From: Ornithinimicrobium pratense
GTDB taxonomy: Bacteria > Actinomycetota > Actinomycetes > Actinomycetales > Dermatophilaceae
Assembly: GCF_008843165.1 (NCBI RefSeq)
Contig: NZ_CP044427.1
Coordinates: forward strand, 620,001 to 684,000
DNA: 64,000 nt
Reading direction: 5' to 3'
In this document: positions 46,764 through 55,567 of the stretch, piece by piece
Position numbering within the stretch: position 1 is the stretch's first letter
Layout of the letters: every line of letters begins with the position of its first letter
The notes under the pieces: generated by a model
Database searches by the model: none
What the model saw: the letters and a program-made list of their open reading frames with translations, nothing else
What the model was told of the DNA's origin: nothing
Program-made: the position numbers and the translations under genes

Positions 46764-48437
46764 ATGCGTGAGATCACCACCGTCGGGGTCATCGGACTGG
46801 GCACCATGGGTGCCGGCATCGTCGAGGTCTTCGCCCGGGGAGGGTTGCAGGTGATCGGCGTGGAGACGACGCAGGACTATGCCGACCGCGGCCGGGGCAT
46901 CCTGCAGGCCTCCACGGACCGGGCCGTGGCCAAGGGCAAGCTGGACGAGGACGGGCAAGCGCATATCCTGGACCGGATCACCATCAGCACCGACCTGGGA
47001 GACCTCAAGGACGCCGACCTGGTGGTCGAGGCGGTCCCGGAGGTGCTGAGCCTCAAGCACGAGGTCTTCGCCAAGCTCGACGACATCATCGCCGAGGACG
47101 CGGTGCTTGCTTCCAACACCTCCAGCCTGTCGATCACCCAGATCGCGGCCGGGACGCGGCACCCGGATCGGGTGGTTGGGCTGCACTTCTTCAACCCGGC
47201 GCCGATCCTGAAGCTGGTCGAGGTCATCACCACGGTCCGCACGGACACCGCGCTCATCGACGCGGTCGTCGAGCTTTCCGAGCGGATCGGCAAGAAGCCC
47301 GTCGTGGTGGGGGACCGCGCCGGTTTCGTGGCCAACTACCTGCTGTTCGGCTACTTCGTCTCCGCGCTGCGGATGCTCGAGCAGGGCCACGTCAGCCGTG
47401 AGGACCTGGACACTGCGATGCGGGTCGGAGCCGGCCTGCCGATGGGCCCCTGCACGCTGATGGACTTGGTCGGTCTGGACGTCTGCCATCACATCGGTGA
47501 CGTGATCTACTCCCACACCCGCTCGCCGATGCATGCGCCCAGCCCGATGCTGGAGCGGATGGTGACCGCCGGGTTGCTCGGTCGCAAGAGCGGGCGCGGC
47601 TTCTACACCTACGCCAGGGCCGGGTCCGGCCAGGTGGTCGAGGACGAGCAGACGCCCGCGGCGCCGGAGGGCTTCGGGCTAAGCGCCGTCGGCGTGGTCG
47701 GTGGCGGTGAGGTCGCTGACGAGCTGGCCTCGCGGCTGCAGGAGGCAGGGTATGCCGTCACCCGGGTCACCGACCCGGGTTCAGACGAGGAGCTGGCCGG
47801 CCTGGCCGACGTGGGGCTGGTCATCGAGGCCGCAGCGGCACCCGAGGCGCCCGCCGAGGACGAGCTGGAGGAGGAGGGGTTGTGGGTCGAAGAGGCCGGC
47901 GAGGACCTCTGGGAGCAGCTCGGCGCGGCCGTGGGCCCGGACACGGTCCTGGCGACCGTGAACCCGGACGCCGCCGTCGTCGTCGGCGCGTTGTCCGGCC
48001 GGCCCGAGAAGGCTGCCGTGCTGAGCATCCACACCCCGACCCACCACGGCCAGGTCGTCGAGATCGGCCGCTCCAGCGCCACCGACGACTCGACCGTGGC
48101 GCTGCTGCGCGAGGTGGTCACCCGGATCGGGGCCGAGCCCGTGGTCTGCAAGGACCGGGCCGGCCTGGTCGTCGACGCGCTGCTGATGCCCCACCTGGGG
48201 GATGCGGTCCGGATGCTCGACGAGGGCTACGCCAGCGTGCAGGACATCGACACCGCGCTGCAGTACGGCCTGGGCTACCCGGCCGGGCCGTTCGCGATGG
48301 TCGACCACCTCGGCGCCGACGAGGTGCTTGCGGTGCTGGAGGAGCTGCGTTCGGCCGGAGGTCTGCCCGCCGACGCTGTCGCCCCCTCGCCTCTGCTGGT
48401 CGAGCACGTCCTGCTGGACCGGCCGTTCACCGGCTGA
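46764..48437 (+). CDS. 3-hydroxyacyl-CoA dehydrogenase, tandem-domain, second half degenerate
   Basis: A 557-residue tandem 3-hydroxybutyryl-CoA dehydrogenase. The first module is complete: NAD loop GVIGLGTMGAG, catalytic His in VVGLHFFNPAP, C-domain GDRAGFVANYLL and GPCTLMDLVGLD. The second (from about residue 305) keeps the order but its NAD loop reads VVGGGEVADE, the catalytic segment reads SIHTPTHHGQ, and an acidic stretch (EAPAEDELEEEGLWVEE) replaces part of the fold. It oxidises 3-hydroxyacyl-CoA in fatty acid, butyrate or phenylacetate breakdown. Confidence 0.93.
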   Translation: MREITTVGVIGLGTMGAGIVEVFARGGLQVIGVETTQDYADRGRGILQASTDRAVAKGKLDEDGQAHILDRITISTDLGDLKDADLVVEAVPEVLSLKHEVFAKLDDIIAEDAVLASNTSSLSITQIAAGTRHPDRVVGLHFFNPAPILKLVEVITTVRTDTALIDAVVELSERIGKKPVVVGDRAGFVANYLLFGYFVSALRMLEQGHVSREDLDTAMRVGAGLPMGPCTLMDLVGLDVCHHIGDVIYSHTRSPMHAPSPMLERMVTAGLLGRKSGRGFYTYARAGSGQVVEDEQTPAAPEGFGLSAVGVVGGGEVADELASRLQEAGYAVTRVTDPGSDEELAGLADVGLVIEAAAAPEAPAEDELEEEGLWVEEAGEDLWEQLGAAVGPDTVLATVNPDAAVVVGALSGRPEKAAVLSIHTPTHHGQVVEIGRSSATDDSTVALLREVVTRIGAEPVVCKDRAGLVVDALLMPHLGDAVRMLDEGYASVQDIDTALQYGLGYPAGPFAMVDHLGADEVLAVLEELRSAGGLPADAVAPSPLLVEHVLLDRPFTG

Positions 48438-48457
48438 CGGTCGTCGGGGACGCGCTT

Positions 48458-48778
48458 GTGGGCCGTTCCAACCGACCCCGCCGCCACGGCCGGCCGCGCA
48501 AGGGCGTGGCCGGGGGCGGCCTGCCCCCGTCGGTGCAGCGCGGCGGCGTCGGCGAGGTGCGCTACGCGGGTCAGCTGTGGTTGGTCCGTCAGGTGCGGCC
48601 CAACGACAGCGGGCGGAGCTACCTGTGTCCGGGCTGCCAGCAGGAGGTGAGCGCCGGAACCGCGCACACCGTGGTCTGGCCGGCTGAGTCGATGCGGGAG
48701 CTGGAGAACCGTCGGCACTGGCACACCGTCTGCTGGTCGGCACGGGAGCGGCGGCGTCCGGGTGGGTCGTTCGCCTGA
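48458..48778 (+). CDS. conserved actinobacterial zinc-ribbon-like protein
   Basis: A 106-residue basic protein from GTG 48458 (VGRSNRPRRHGRPRKG). SYLCPGCQQEVSAGTAHTVVWP, then RRHWHTVCWSARERR gives Cys-x2-Cys and His-x3-Cys ligands, a single zinc site. It is often annotated in actinobacteria as an ATP/GTP-binding protein without evidence. The start is uncertain. It begins 20 bp after the dehydrogenase stop. Confidence 0.7.
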   Translation: MGRSNRPRRHGRPRKGVAGGGLPPSVQRGGVGEVRYAGQLWLVRQVRPNDSGRSYLCPGCQQEVSAGTAHTVVWPAESMRELENRRHWHTVCWSARERRRPGGSFA

Positions 48779-48847
48779 CCTGGTGAGTTCTTCGCCGGGC
48801 GGCGGTGCACCGTGCCTTAACGCCCCGGGGGGTGGCCGGCCGGCGAG

Positions 48848-49036
48848 GTCGACATCGTCTTCCGCGCCCGGTGCGACGAGGGATGGCCGCCGCCCGCCGA
48901 GGGCATCCGAGCCGCCATCCCCGCGGACCTGCCGGCCCTGGCCCGACTGCACAACGAGGCCTTCCCCGGCACCTATACCACCGCTTGGCAGCTGTTGGCC
49001 CGGCAGGTGCTGGGTGGTGCCGAGCTGGTCGGCTAG
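48848..49036 (+). pseudogene. fragment of a GNAT acetyltransferase
   Basis: A 62-codon frame without a start codon reads ...IRAAIPADLPALARLHNEAF then PGTYTTAWQLLARQVLGG before TAG at 49034. This matches the N-terminal helix region of GNAT enzymes (PADLPALARLHNEAFPGTY) but stops before the acetyl-CoA site. An in-frame TAA lies upstream. It appears to be a decayed gene between two intact ones. Confidence 0.45.
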
Positions 49037-49039
49037 GGC

Positions 49040-49552
49040 TCAGCCCGCGGGCTCGACGAGCTCCACCAGCACGCCGCCGGCGTCCTTGGGGTGGATGAAG
49101 TTGATCCGTGAGCCGGCGGTGCCGCGGCGGGGCTCGTCGTAGAGCAGCCGGAGCCCGCGCTCGCGCAGCAGGGCGCTGGCCGCCTCGATATCGCTGACGC
49201 GGTAGGCCAGCTGCTGCAGACCGGGCCCGTTGCGGTCCAGAAACTTGGCGATCGTGGACTCGGGCCCGGTGGGCGCCAGCAGCTGCAGCATCGTCGTCGC
49301 GTTGCCGCCCTCCGATTCGGGAGGGCCGACCGCGATCATCGCCTCGCGCACACCCTGCTCGGTGTTGGTCTCCTGATGCACGAGCCGGTGGCCCAGCACC
49401 TCGCAGTGGAAGGCGATGGCGGCGTCGAGGTCGGGCACCGCGAGGCCCACGTGGTCGACGCACAGCAGGAAGGGCGAGAGGTCGTCAGCGGGGCCGCGGT
49501 CGCGGTGCCGGCCCTCCGGCCGGTCCACGGAGCCTCCGGTGGGTGTGGTGTT
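49040..49552 (-). CDS. mce: methylmalonyl-CoA epimerase
   Basis: A 170-residue VOC-fold enzyme, start ATG 49552 (GAGGAG 6 nt upstream). LCVDHVGLAVPDLDAAIAFH begins the first beta-alpha-beta module with the metal His; GPGLQQLAYRVSDIEAASAL gives the second; FIHPKDAGGVLVELVEP carries the last metal Glu. It interconverts the stereoisomers of methylmalonyl-CoA between propionyl-CoA carboxylase and the B12 mutase. Confidence 0.94.
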   Translation of the reverse strand, partial: NTTPTGGSVDRPEGRHRDRGPADDLSPFLLCVDHVGLAVPDLDAAIAFHCEVLGHRLVHQETNTEQGVREAMIAVGPPESEGGNATTMLQLLAPTGPESTIAKFLDRNGPGLQQLAYRVSDIEAASALLRERGLRLLYDEPRRGTAGSRINFIHPKDAGGVLVELVEPAG

Positions 49553-49647
49553 CATCTGCGTCTCCTCGGGTGGATCGGCCATCGTCGTCTGGCACCACGG
49601 TAGGGCCCGCGCGGGGACGGCGGGGTCCCGGGGCTAGCATGCGCGAC

Positions 49648-51189
49648 ATGCCAGACCTCCTCGTGCGCGACGTGCGTCTCGTCGCCCTCGACGCACCCCT
49701 CCCCGAGCAGGCCCCCGTCCCGGGGGAGCCCGTGGACGTCCTGGTCCGGGACGGCGCGATCATCGCCGTCGGGGAGGGGGTCCGGGAGCGGGTCGAGGCG
49801 CTCGGCATACCCGTGCTGGACGGCAAGGGCCGGCATGCCGTGCCCGGGCTGTGGGACATGCACGTCCACATGGTCCAGTGGGGCCTGAGCCGCACCCGGC
49901 TGGACACCTCTGGCACGAGCGGGCCTCAGGAGGTCCTCGGCCTCGTGGCCGCCCGACTCGCAGGCGGGCTCGACACCCCCACCGGGATGCTGGTGGGATA
50001 CGGGCACCGGACGGGCAGCTGGGACGAGCGGCCCACGGTCGCGGCGCTGGACGCCGTGACCGGGGAGGTGCCGGTGGCCCTCATCGCCGGTGACGCTCAC
50101 CATGGCTGGCTCAACACGGCAGCGCTGCGCCTGGTCGGCGGGCCGATGGTGACCGGCGTGGTGTCCGAGGGCGCGTGGTTCCCCCTCTACGACCGGCTGC
50201 AGCGGCTCCAGGGCGCGGCCCAGGAGGCCGAGTTCGGGGTGGCGCAGGCGGTGGCCGCCGCCCACGCCCGCGGCATCGTGGGGATCGTCGACCTGGAGTT
50301 CGGTCAGCCGTGGCTGCAGTGGCGCGCGCGGACGGCCGGGGAGACACCGCCGCTGCGGGCGCGGACGGCCGTCTACCCCGAGGGCCTGGACGCGGTGATC
50401 GCCGCCGGGGTGCGCACCGGTGATCCGATCCGGGCCACCGACGGCCTGGTCACGATGGGCCCGCTGAAGGTCATCACCGACGGCTCGTTGAACACCCGCA
50501 CCGCCTGGTGCTGCCAGCCCTACGCCGACGCCGCGGAGCCGGATCTGGCGCACGGCGCCCCCAACCTGCCCGCCGACGAGCTGGTGGAGCTGCTGCAACG
50601 CGCCCACGACGCCGGGTTAGAGGCGGCGCTGCACGCGATCGGCGACGCCGCAGTGTCGACCGTCCTGGACGCCTTCACCGCCACCGGGGCCGGCGGCTCG
50701 GTCGAGCACGCCCAGCTCGTCGACCTGACCGACCTGCAGCGGTGGTCCCGGCTGCCGGTCCGGGCCAGCGTCCAACCCGCCCACCTGCTCGATGACCGCA
50801 CGGTCACCGAGCAGTGCTGGCCCGAACGCACCCACCGCACGTTCGTCCTGCGCGGCTTCCTCGACGCCGGGATCGAGCTGGCGTTCGGCTCCGACGCGCC
50901 GGTCTCCCCTCTCGACCCGTGGCTGGCGATGGCGGCGGCCGTGCACCGCGGGGCCGAGGGGGAGGAGAGCTGGCACCCGGAGCAGCAGATCAGCCCCCGC
51001 GAGGCGCTGGCCGCCTCCGTGGACGGACGACGGATCCGTGCGGGAGCCCCGGGGGACCTGGTGCTGCTCGACATCGATCCGCTCGGGGCCGACGGCCCGC
51101 AGAGCACCTCGGCGGAGCAGGCAGCCCGGTTGCGCAAGATGACCGTCTCCGCGACGGTGCTGGACGGGCAGGTCGTGCACGAGGCGTAG
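49648..51189 (+). CDS. amidohydrolase family protein (amidohydrolase 3/YtcJ-like)
   Basis: A 513-residue metal-dependent hydrolase. GLWDMHVHM holds the first metal HxH; ALIAGDAHHGWLNTAAL, ITDGSLNTRTAWC, LHAIGDAAV and FGSDAPVSPLDPWLAM are the typical YtcJ-like signatures. ATG 49648 follows TAGCAT by 7 nt, the leaderless pattern; ATG 49639 is less likely. The substrate is unknown; relatives hydrolyse N-acyl amino acids, amidines or formamides. Confidence 0.88.
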   Translation: MPDLLVRDVRLVALDAPLPEQAPVPGEPVDVLVRDGAIIAVGEGVRERVEALGIPVLDGKGRHAVPGLWDMHVHMVQWGLSRTRLDTSGTSGPQEVLGLVAARLAGGLDTPTGMLVGYGHRTGSWDERPTVAALDAVTGEVPVALIAGDAHHGWLNTAALRLVGGPMVTGVVSEGAWFPLYDRLQRLQGAAQEAEFGVAQAVAAAHARGIVGIVDLEFGQPWLQWRARTAGETPPLRARTAVYPEGLDAVIAAGVRTGDPIRATDGLVTMGPLKVITDGSLNTRTAWCCQPYADAAEPDLAHGAPNLPADELVELLQRAHDAGLEAALHAIGDAAVSTVLDAFTATGAGGSVEHAQLVDLTDLQRWSRLPVRASVQPAHLLDDRTVTEQCWPERTHRTFVLRGFLDAGIELAFGSDAPVSPLDPWLAMAAAVHRGAEGEESWHPEQQISPREALAASVDGRRIRAGAPGDLVLLDIDPLGADGPQSTSAEQAARLRKMTVSATVLDGQVVHEA

Positions 51190-51258
51190 GCGGCTCTCGG
51201 GCCGCGCGGCGGAGGCCACCGGCAGCGGACCGACGTGGGGTCACCGCGCGAGCAGGAC

Positions 51259-51264
51259 TACAGT
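51259..51264 (+). promoter_or_regulatory. -10 box of the thiolase gene
   Basis: TACAGT 48 bp before the ATG of the thiolase gene. TGGAGG at 51297-51302 is the ribosome site, so this transcript has a short leader, unlike many neighbours. Confidence 0.45.
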
Positions 51265-51312
51265 GGCGAGCAAGGCATACCGTCCCTCACCGTCGCTGGA
51301 GGCTGCAAGACC

Positions 51313-52521
51313 ATGTCCGACACCACCTCTGTGCTCGTCGCGGGCGCCCGCACCCCCATGGGTCGCCTGCTCGGCTCGCTCGCCGGTTTCTCCGGCGCCG
51401 ACCTCGGCGGGATCGCCATCAAAGGCGCCCTGGAGAAGGCCGGGATCTCCGGTGACCAGGTCGACTACGTGATCATGGGTCAGGTGCTCACGGCCGGGGC
51501 CGGTCAGATCCCGGCCCGCCAGGCAGCCGTCGCCGGTGGCATCCCGATGGACGTGCCCGCACTCACCATCAACAAGGTCTGCCTCTCCGGCATCAACGCC
51601 ATCGCGCTCGCCGACCAGCTCGTGCGCTCCGGCGAGGCCGACATCGTCGTCGCCGGGGGGCAGGAGTCGATGAGCCAGGCGCCGCACCTGCTGCCGCGCT
51701 CTCGCGAGGGTTACAAGTACGGCGACGTCACCGCGCGCGACCACATGGCCTACGACGGCCTCTGGGACGCGTTCACCGACCAGGCCATGGGCAACCTGAC
51801 CGAGGCGGCCAACGAGTCGGACAGCCAGCATGAGTTCAGCCGCGAGGAGCAGGACGCCTATTCGGCGCGCAGCCACCAGCTGGCTGCCCAGGCGTGGGAG
51901 AAGGGCCTGTTCGAGGAGGCTGTCGTCCCGGTGCCCATCCCGCAGCGCAAGGGTGACCCGATCGAGTTCAAGACCGATGAGGGCATCCGTCCGGACACCA
52001 CCGTTGAGTCCCTGGGCAAGCTGCGTCCCGCCTTTCGCAAGGACGGCACCATCACCGCCGGCTCGGCGTCGCAGATCTCCGACGGTGCCTGCGCGGTCGT
52101 GGTGATGAGCAAGGCCAAGGCCGAGGAGCTCGGCCTGGCCTGGCTCGCCGAGATCGGCGCCCACGGCATGGTCGCCGGGCCGGACTCCACGCTGCAGACC
52201 CAGCCCTCGCGGGCCATCGTGGCCGCCTGCAAGAAGGAGGGCATCGAGCCCACCGACCTCGACCTGGTCGAGCTCAACGAGGCCTTCGCGGTGGTGGCCC
52301 TGGCGTCCACCCAGGAGCTGGGTCTGGACCCGGAGAAGGTCAACGTCAACGGCGGTGCGATCGCGATGGGCCACCCGATCGGCATGTCCGGTGCACGGAT
52401 CGTGCTGCACCTGGCGCTGGAGCTGCAGCGCCGCGGTGGCGGCACGGGCGCAGCCGCCCTGTGCGGAGGCGGCGGGCAGGGCGACGCGCTGATCGTGCGC
52501 GTCCCGCAGTCCCAGGGCTGA
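51313..52521 (+). CDS. acetyl-CoA C-acetyltransferase (thiolase)
   Basis: A 402-residue thiolase, degradative or biosynthetic (acetoacetyl-CoA). Nucleophile C90 in NKVCLSG, NEAFAV, H354 in GHPIGMSG, and C384 in CGGGGQG complete the active site. It fits with the 3-hydroxyacyl-CoA dehydrogenase upstream for short-chain acyl-CoA turnover. It is followed 14 bp later by meaB. Confidence 0.96.
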   Translation: MSDTTSVLVAGARTPMGRLLGSLAGFSGADLGGIAIKGALEKAGISGDQVDYVIMGQVLTAGAGQIPARQAAVAGGIPMDVPALTINKVCLSGINAIALADQLVRSGEADIVVAGGQESMSQAPHLLPRSREGYKYGDVTARDHMAYDGLWDAFTDQAMGNLTEAANESDSQHEFSREEQDAYSARSHQLAAQAWEKGLFEEAVVPVPIPQRKGDPIEFKTDEGIRPDTTVESLGKLRPAFRKDGTITAGSASQISDGACAVVVMSKAKAEELGLAWLAEIGAHGMVAGPDSTLQTQPSRAIVAACKKEGIEPTDLDLVELNEAFAVVALASTQELGLDPEKVNVNGGAIAMGHPIGMSGARIVLHLALELQRRGGGTGAAALCGGGGQGDALIVRVPQSQG

Positions 52522-52535
52522 ACCGACCGCCTGGT

Positions 52536-53504
52536 ATGCGGTCTCGCCGCTCGGTCGACGTCCCCGCCCTGGTCGAGCAGGCCAGGGCGGGCTCTTCGCG
52601 TGCCCTGGGCCGGCTGATCACCCTCGTCGAGAACGCCCACCCCGCGCTGCGCGAGGTGATGGCGCTGCTGGCGCCGCACACGGGGCAGGCCCGGATCATC
52701 GGGCTGACCGGCAGCCCGGGCGTCGGCAAGTCGACCAGCACCTCGATGCTGGTGCGCGCCCTGCGTCAGCGCGACCTGCGGGTCGGGGTGCTGGCGGTCG
52801 ACCCCTCCAGCCCGTTCTCCGGTGGCGCGCTGCTCGGTGACCGGATCCGCCTAAGCGAGCATTCGCTCGACCCCGGTGTGTACATCCGCTCGATGGCCTC
52901 GCGGGGGCACCTCGGCGGTCTGGCCTGGTCCACCCCGCAGGCGCTGCGGGTGATGGACGCCGCCGGTTGCGAGGTGATCCTGGTCGAGACCGTCGGCGTG
53001 GGCCAGAGCGAGGTGGAGATCGCCGGGCTGGCTGACACCACCCTGGTGCTCCTCGCGCCCGGGATGGGTGACGGCGTCCAAGCCGCCAAGGCCGGGATCC
53101 TGGAGGTCGGTGACGTCTTCGTGGTCAACAAGGCCGATCGGGACGGGGCCGACACCACGGTCCGCGAGCTGCGCCAGATGATCTCCCTGGGGGACCGCAC
53201 CGAGCCCGGCCTCTGGCGCCCGCCAGTGCTCAAGGCCGTGGCCGACCGCCACGAGGGTGGTGAGGAGGTGGTCGAGGCGTTGGACAGGCACCTGGCCTGG
53301 ATGCAGGAGCACGACGAGCTGGACCGTCGCCGCCGCACCCGTGCGGCCCGGGAGGTCGAGGCGATCGCGCTCCAGCGGCTGCGCGCGCGCATGGGTGAGG
53401 TGCTCGGCGACGGGGCCCTCGCCGAGGCCACCGAGGAGGTGCTCGCCGGCCGGCTGGACCCGTATGCCGCCGCCGACCAGGTGGTCTCCCGGGTTGCTGG
53501 CTGA
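52536..53504 (+). CDS. meaB: methylmalonyl-CoA mutase-associated GTPase MeaB
   Basis: A 322-residue G3E-family GTPase that guards adenosyl-B12 loading of methylmalonyl-CoA mutase. Walker A GSPGVGKS (59-66), VDPSSPFSGGALLGDRIR, ETVGVGQSEVE and the NKAD specificity motif are present. ATG 52536 (MRSRRSVDVPALVEQ) has no clear ribosome site. The mutase genes themselves are not in the window. Confidence 0.96.
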   Translation: MRSRRSVDVPALVEQARAGSSRALGRLITLVENAHPALREVMALLAPHTGQARIIGLTGSPGVGKSTSTSMLVRALRQRDLRVGVLAVDPSSPFSGGALLGDRIRLSEHSLDPGVYIRSMASRGHLGGLAWSTPQALRVMDAAGCEVILVETVGVGQSEVEIAGLADTTLVLLAPGMGDGVQAAKAGILEVGDVFVVNKADRDGADTTVRELRQMISLGDRTEPGLWRPPVLKAVADRHEGGEEVVEALDRHLAWMQEHDELDRRRRTRAAREVEAIALQRLRARMGEVLGDGALAEATEEVLAGRLDPYAAADQVVSRVAG

Positions 53505-53533
53505 GCAACCACCCGCTGGTAGCGTCCCTGGGC

Positions 53534-54049
53534 ATGACGAACGTCGAGGACTACCTCATCCGTCGCCCCACCCGCAGCGACACGGTGCCGTTCTCCACGC
53601 TGCACGTGCACGTCTGGCGGTCGGCCTACCGGGGGCTGATGGAGGACCGCGTGCTCGACGCGCTGGAGCCGTCAAGCTTCGCGGCAACCTGGATGGCGGT
53701 GGGCAGCGGCTACGACGAGGGCACGATCCCGGACGACGGGCGTGGCTTCTGGGTGGCGACGCTGCACGAGGAGCCCGTGGGCTTCATCTTCTTCGGGCCC
53801 GGCCGGGACGAGGACCGGCCGGTCCAACGTCAGCTCTACTCCCTCAACGTGCACCCCGAGCACCACGGCCTCGGGATCGCCCAGCGGCTCATGGACGAGG
53901 GTCTGGGGCCGGGGGAGGCCTACCTGTGGGTGGCCAGGGGCAACGGGCGCGCGATCCGGTTCTACGAGCGCAACGGCTTCACCCTGGACCGGACCGAGAG
54001 CACCGGCCGGCACGACGGTGTCACCGAGCTGCGCATGGTCCGGCACTGA
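53534..54049 (+). CDS. GNAT family N-acetyltransferase
   Basis: A 171-residue single-domain GNAT. The acetyl-CoA loop is LYSLNVHPEHHGLGIAQRLM; the C-terminal strand GRAIRFYERNGFTLD is typical. TAGCGT (53520-53525) 8 nt before the ATG suggests a leaderless transcript. The substrate is unknown; similar enzymes are annotated as ribosomal-protein or antibiotic acetyltransferases. Confidence 0.9.
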   Translation: MTNVEDYLIRRPTRSDTVPFSTLHVHVWRSAYRGLMEDRVLDALEPSSFAATWMAVGSGYDEGTIPDDGRGFWVATLHEEPVGFIFFGPGRDEDRPVQRQLYSLNVHPEHHGLGIAQRLMDEGLGPGEAYLWVARGNGRAIRFYERNGFTLDRTESTGRHDGVTELRMVRH

Positions 54050-54060
54050 CCCGGACCTCC

Positions 54061-55317
54061 TTAGCCGACGGCCCCCACCAGGGTGAGCAGGAAGAGCAGG
54101 GTGAAGCCGACCAGGAAGACCAGGCCCGCCCAGGACAGCCACCGCAGCGCCGGGGAGAGCCGGGGCCCGCGGCGGACCAGGGAGAAGTTGAGCCAGGCGA
54201 AGACCGGCGCCGTGACAAAGGCGCTGATCATCGCATACCGCAGCATGTCGGCCAGCTCGGCACTCATCCACAGCACGATCGCCAGCGCCGCCAACGAGAT
54301 GCCGGTGATCCAGAGGTTCTTCTCCCGTCGGCTGAAGTCGGGCCGGCGGCGCAGCAGCCGCAACGACTCGGCGCTGGCCCGGGCATAACCGTCCACCACC
54401 GTGATCACGGTGCCGAACATCGCGGCAAAGGCGATGAGCGCCATGAGCGGCACAGCCCAGGTGCCGATCGCGGCGCCATACATGGACATCAGCTGCGGGA
54501 TGTAGGCACCGCCAGCCATCTGCAGTTCCTCGCCGCTGCCGTACTGCACGAAGACGCCGAGCGCCACGAAGATCACCGCGAGCACGGTGGAGACGATGAA
54601 ACCGAGGTTGAAGTCGAAGATGATGTCCTGGGGCCGTACCGTGCGGTCCTGGGCTTTGGCCCGGATCCACAGCGAGTTCAGGGCGCTGACCTCGATCGGG
54701 GCGGGCATCCAGCCGATGAGGGCCACCAGGAAGGCCAGGGTGGCCAGGTTCCACGGCGAGGGATCGAGGAAACCCGGCTCACGCACCGTCCCCTGCGAGG
54801 CGGCCATCACGACCGCGACCACGGTCGACAGGGACAGCACGACCAGGATCACCTTGGTCACCGTGTCCAGGGCCTTGTAGCGGCCACCGACGAGCAGCGC
54901 CCAGGTGATACCCATGAGCAGGGTGGCCAGCAGCGGCACCCCCAGTCCCCAGCTGGCCGGCAGCAGGTAGGCGAGGATCACCGTGCACAGCAGCGCCACG
55001 CCTGCGGCAGAGACCACCGAGGAGTAGATACACAGGATGAAGAAGACGATGAGGTAGCCCCGGCCCTTGCGGGCGTACCCCTCGACGAGGGAGAGCCCGG
55101 ACTCGGCGGTGAACTGCGGCCCGAACCGGAAGAACGGGTACTTCAGCAGGTTCGCCACGAGGATCAGCCCCACCAGCTGCCACCCGAACAAGGCCCCCGC
55201 CTGCGTGGAGGCCACCAGGTGTGAGGCGCCGATCGCGGCCGAGGCCATCAGCAGGCCAGGACCGACGGCCGCCCACCGGGATCCCGGTGCGTGGGCCGGG
55301 CTCGTCGTCGTCGACAT
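54061..55317 (-). CDS. Nramp-family-like transporter lacking the canonical metal motif
   Basis: A 418-residue protein with about eleven membrane helices and the Nramp start GPGLLMASAAIGASHLVAST. In canonical Nramp, helix 1 carries DPGN; here the aligned residues are GASH (30-33). In helix 6 the MPH metal motif reads MPAP (GWMPAPIEVSA). Thus the transition-metal ligands are missing, as in divergent clades of the family that do not transport Mn/Fe. The transported substrate is unknown. ATG 55317 follows TAACCT by 8 nt. Confidence 0.85.
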   Translation of the reverse strand: MSTTTSPAHAPGSRWAAVGPGLLMASAAIGASHLVASTQAGALFGWQLVGLILVANLLKYPFFRFGPQFTAESGLSLVEGYARKGRGYLIVFFILCIYSSVVSAAGVALLCTVILAYLLPASWGLGVPLLATLLMGITWALLVGGRYKALDTVTKVILVVLSLSTVVAVVMAASQGTVREPGFLDPSPWNLATLAFLVALIGWMPAPIEVSALNSLWIRAKAQDRTVRPQDIIFDFNLGFIVSTVLAVIFVALGVFVQYGSGEELQMAGGAYIPQLMSMYGAAIGTWAVPLMALIAFAAMFGTVITVVDGYARASAESLRLLRRRPDFSRREKNLWITGISLAALAIVLWMSAELADMLRYAMISAFVTAPVFAWLNFSLVRRGPRLSPALRWLSWAGLVFLVGFTLLFLLTLVGAVG

Positions 55318-55567
55318 GGGCAGGCAGGTTACCAGGTCTCGGAGCGCCACCGCATCGTGTGCGGTCCGACCAGCGATGGCGGGAGCCGGCCTGGATAGGC
55401 GGCCGCGGTCACCTGGACCGGGGGCGTCACTCTGTGGAACTGCTCACGCCCGATTGGCGCTGTCCCTGCAGGTCAGCGCCCTGCCAGAGGGAAGGCCGGG
55501 TGCCGCAGCCGGGATGCTGGGTGTTCGCTGATTTCATTCTTGGCCCTGAGAAGTTTACCGTTTCGTT

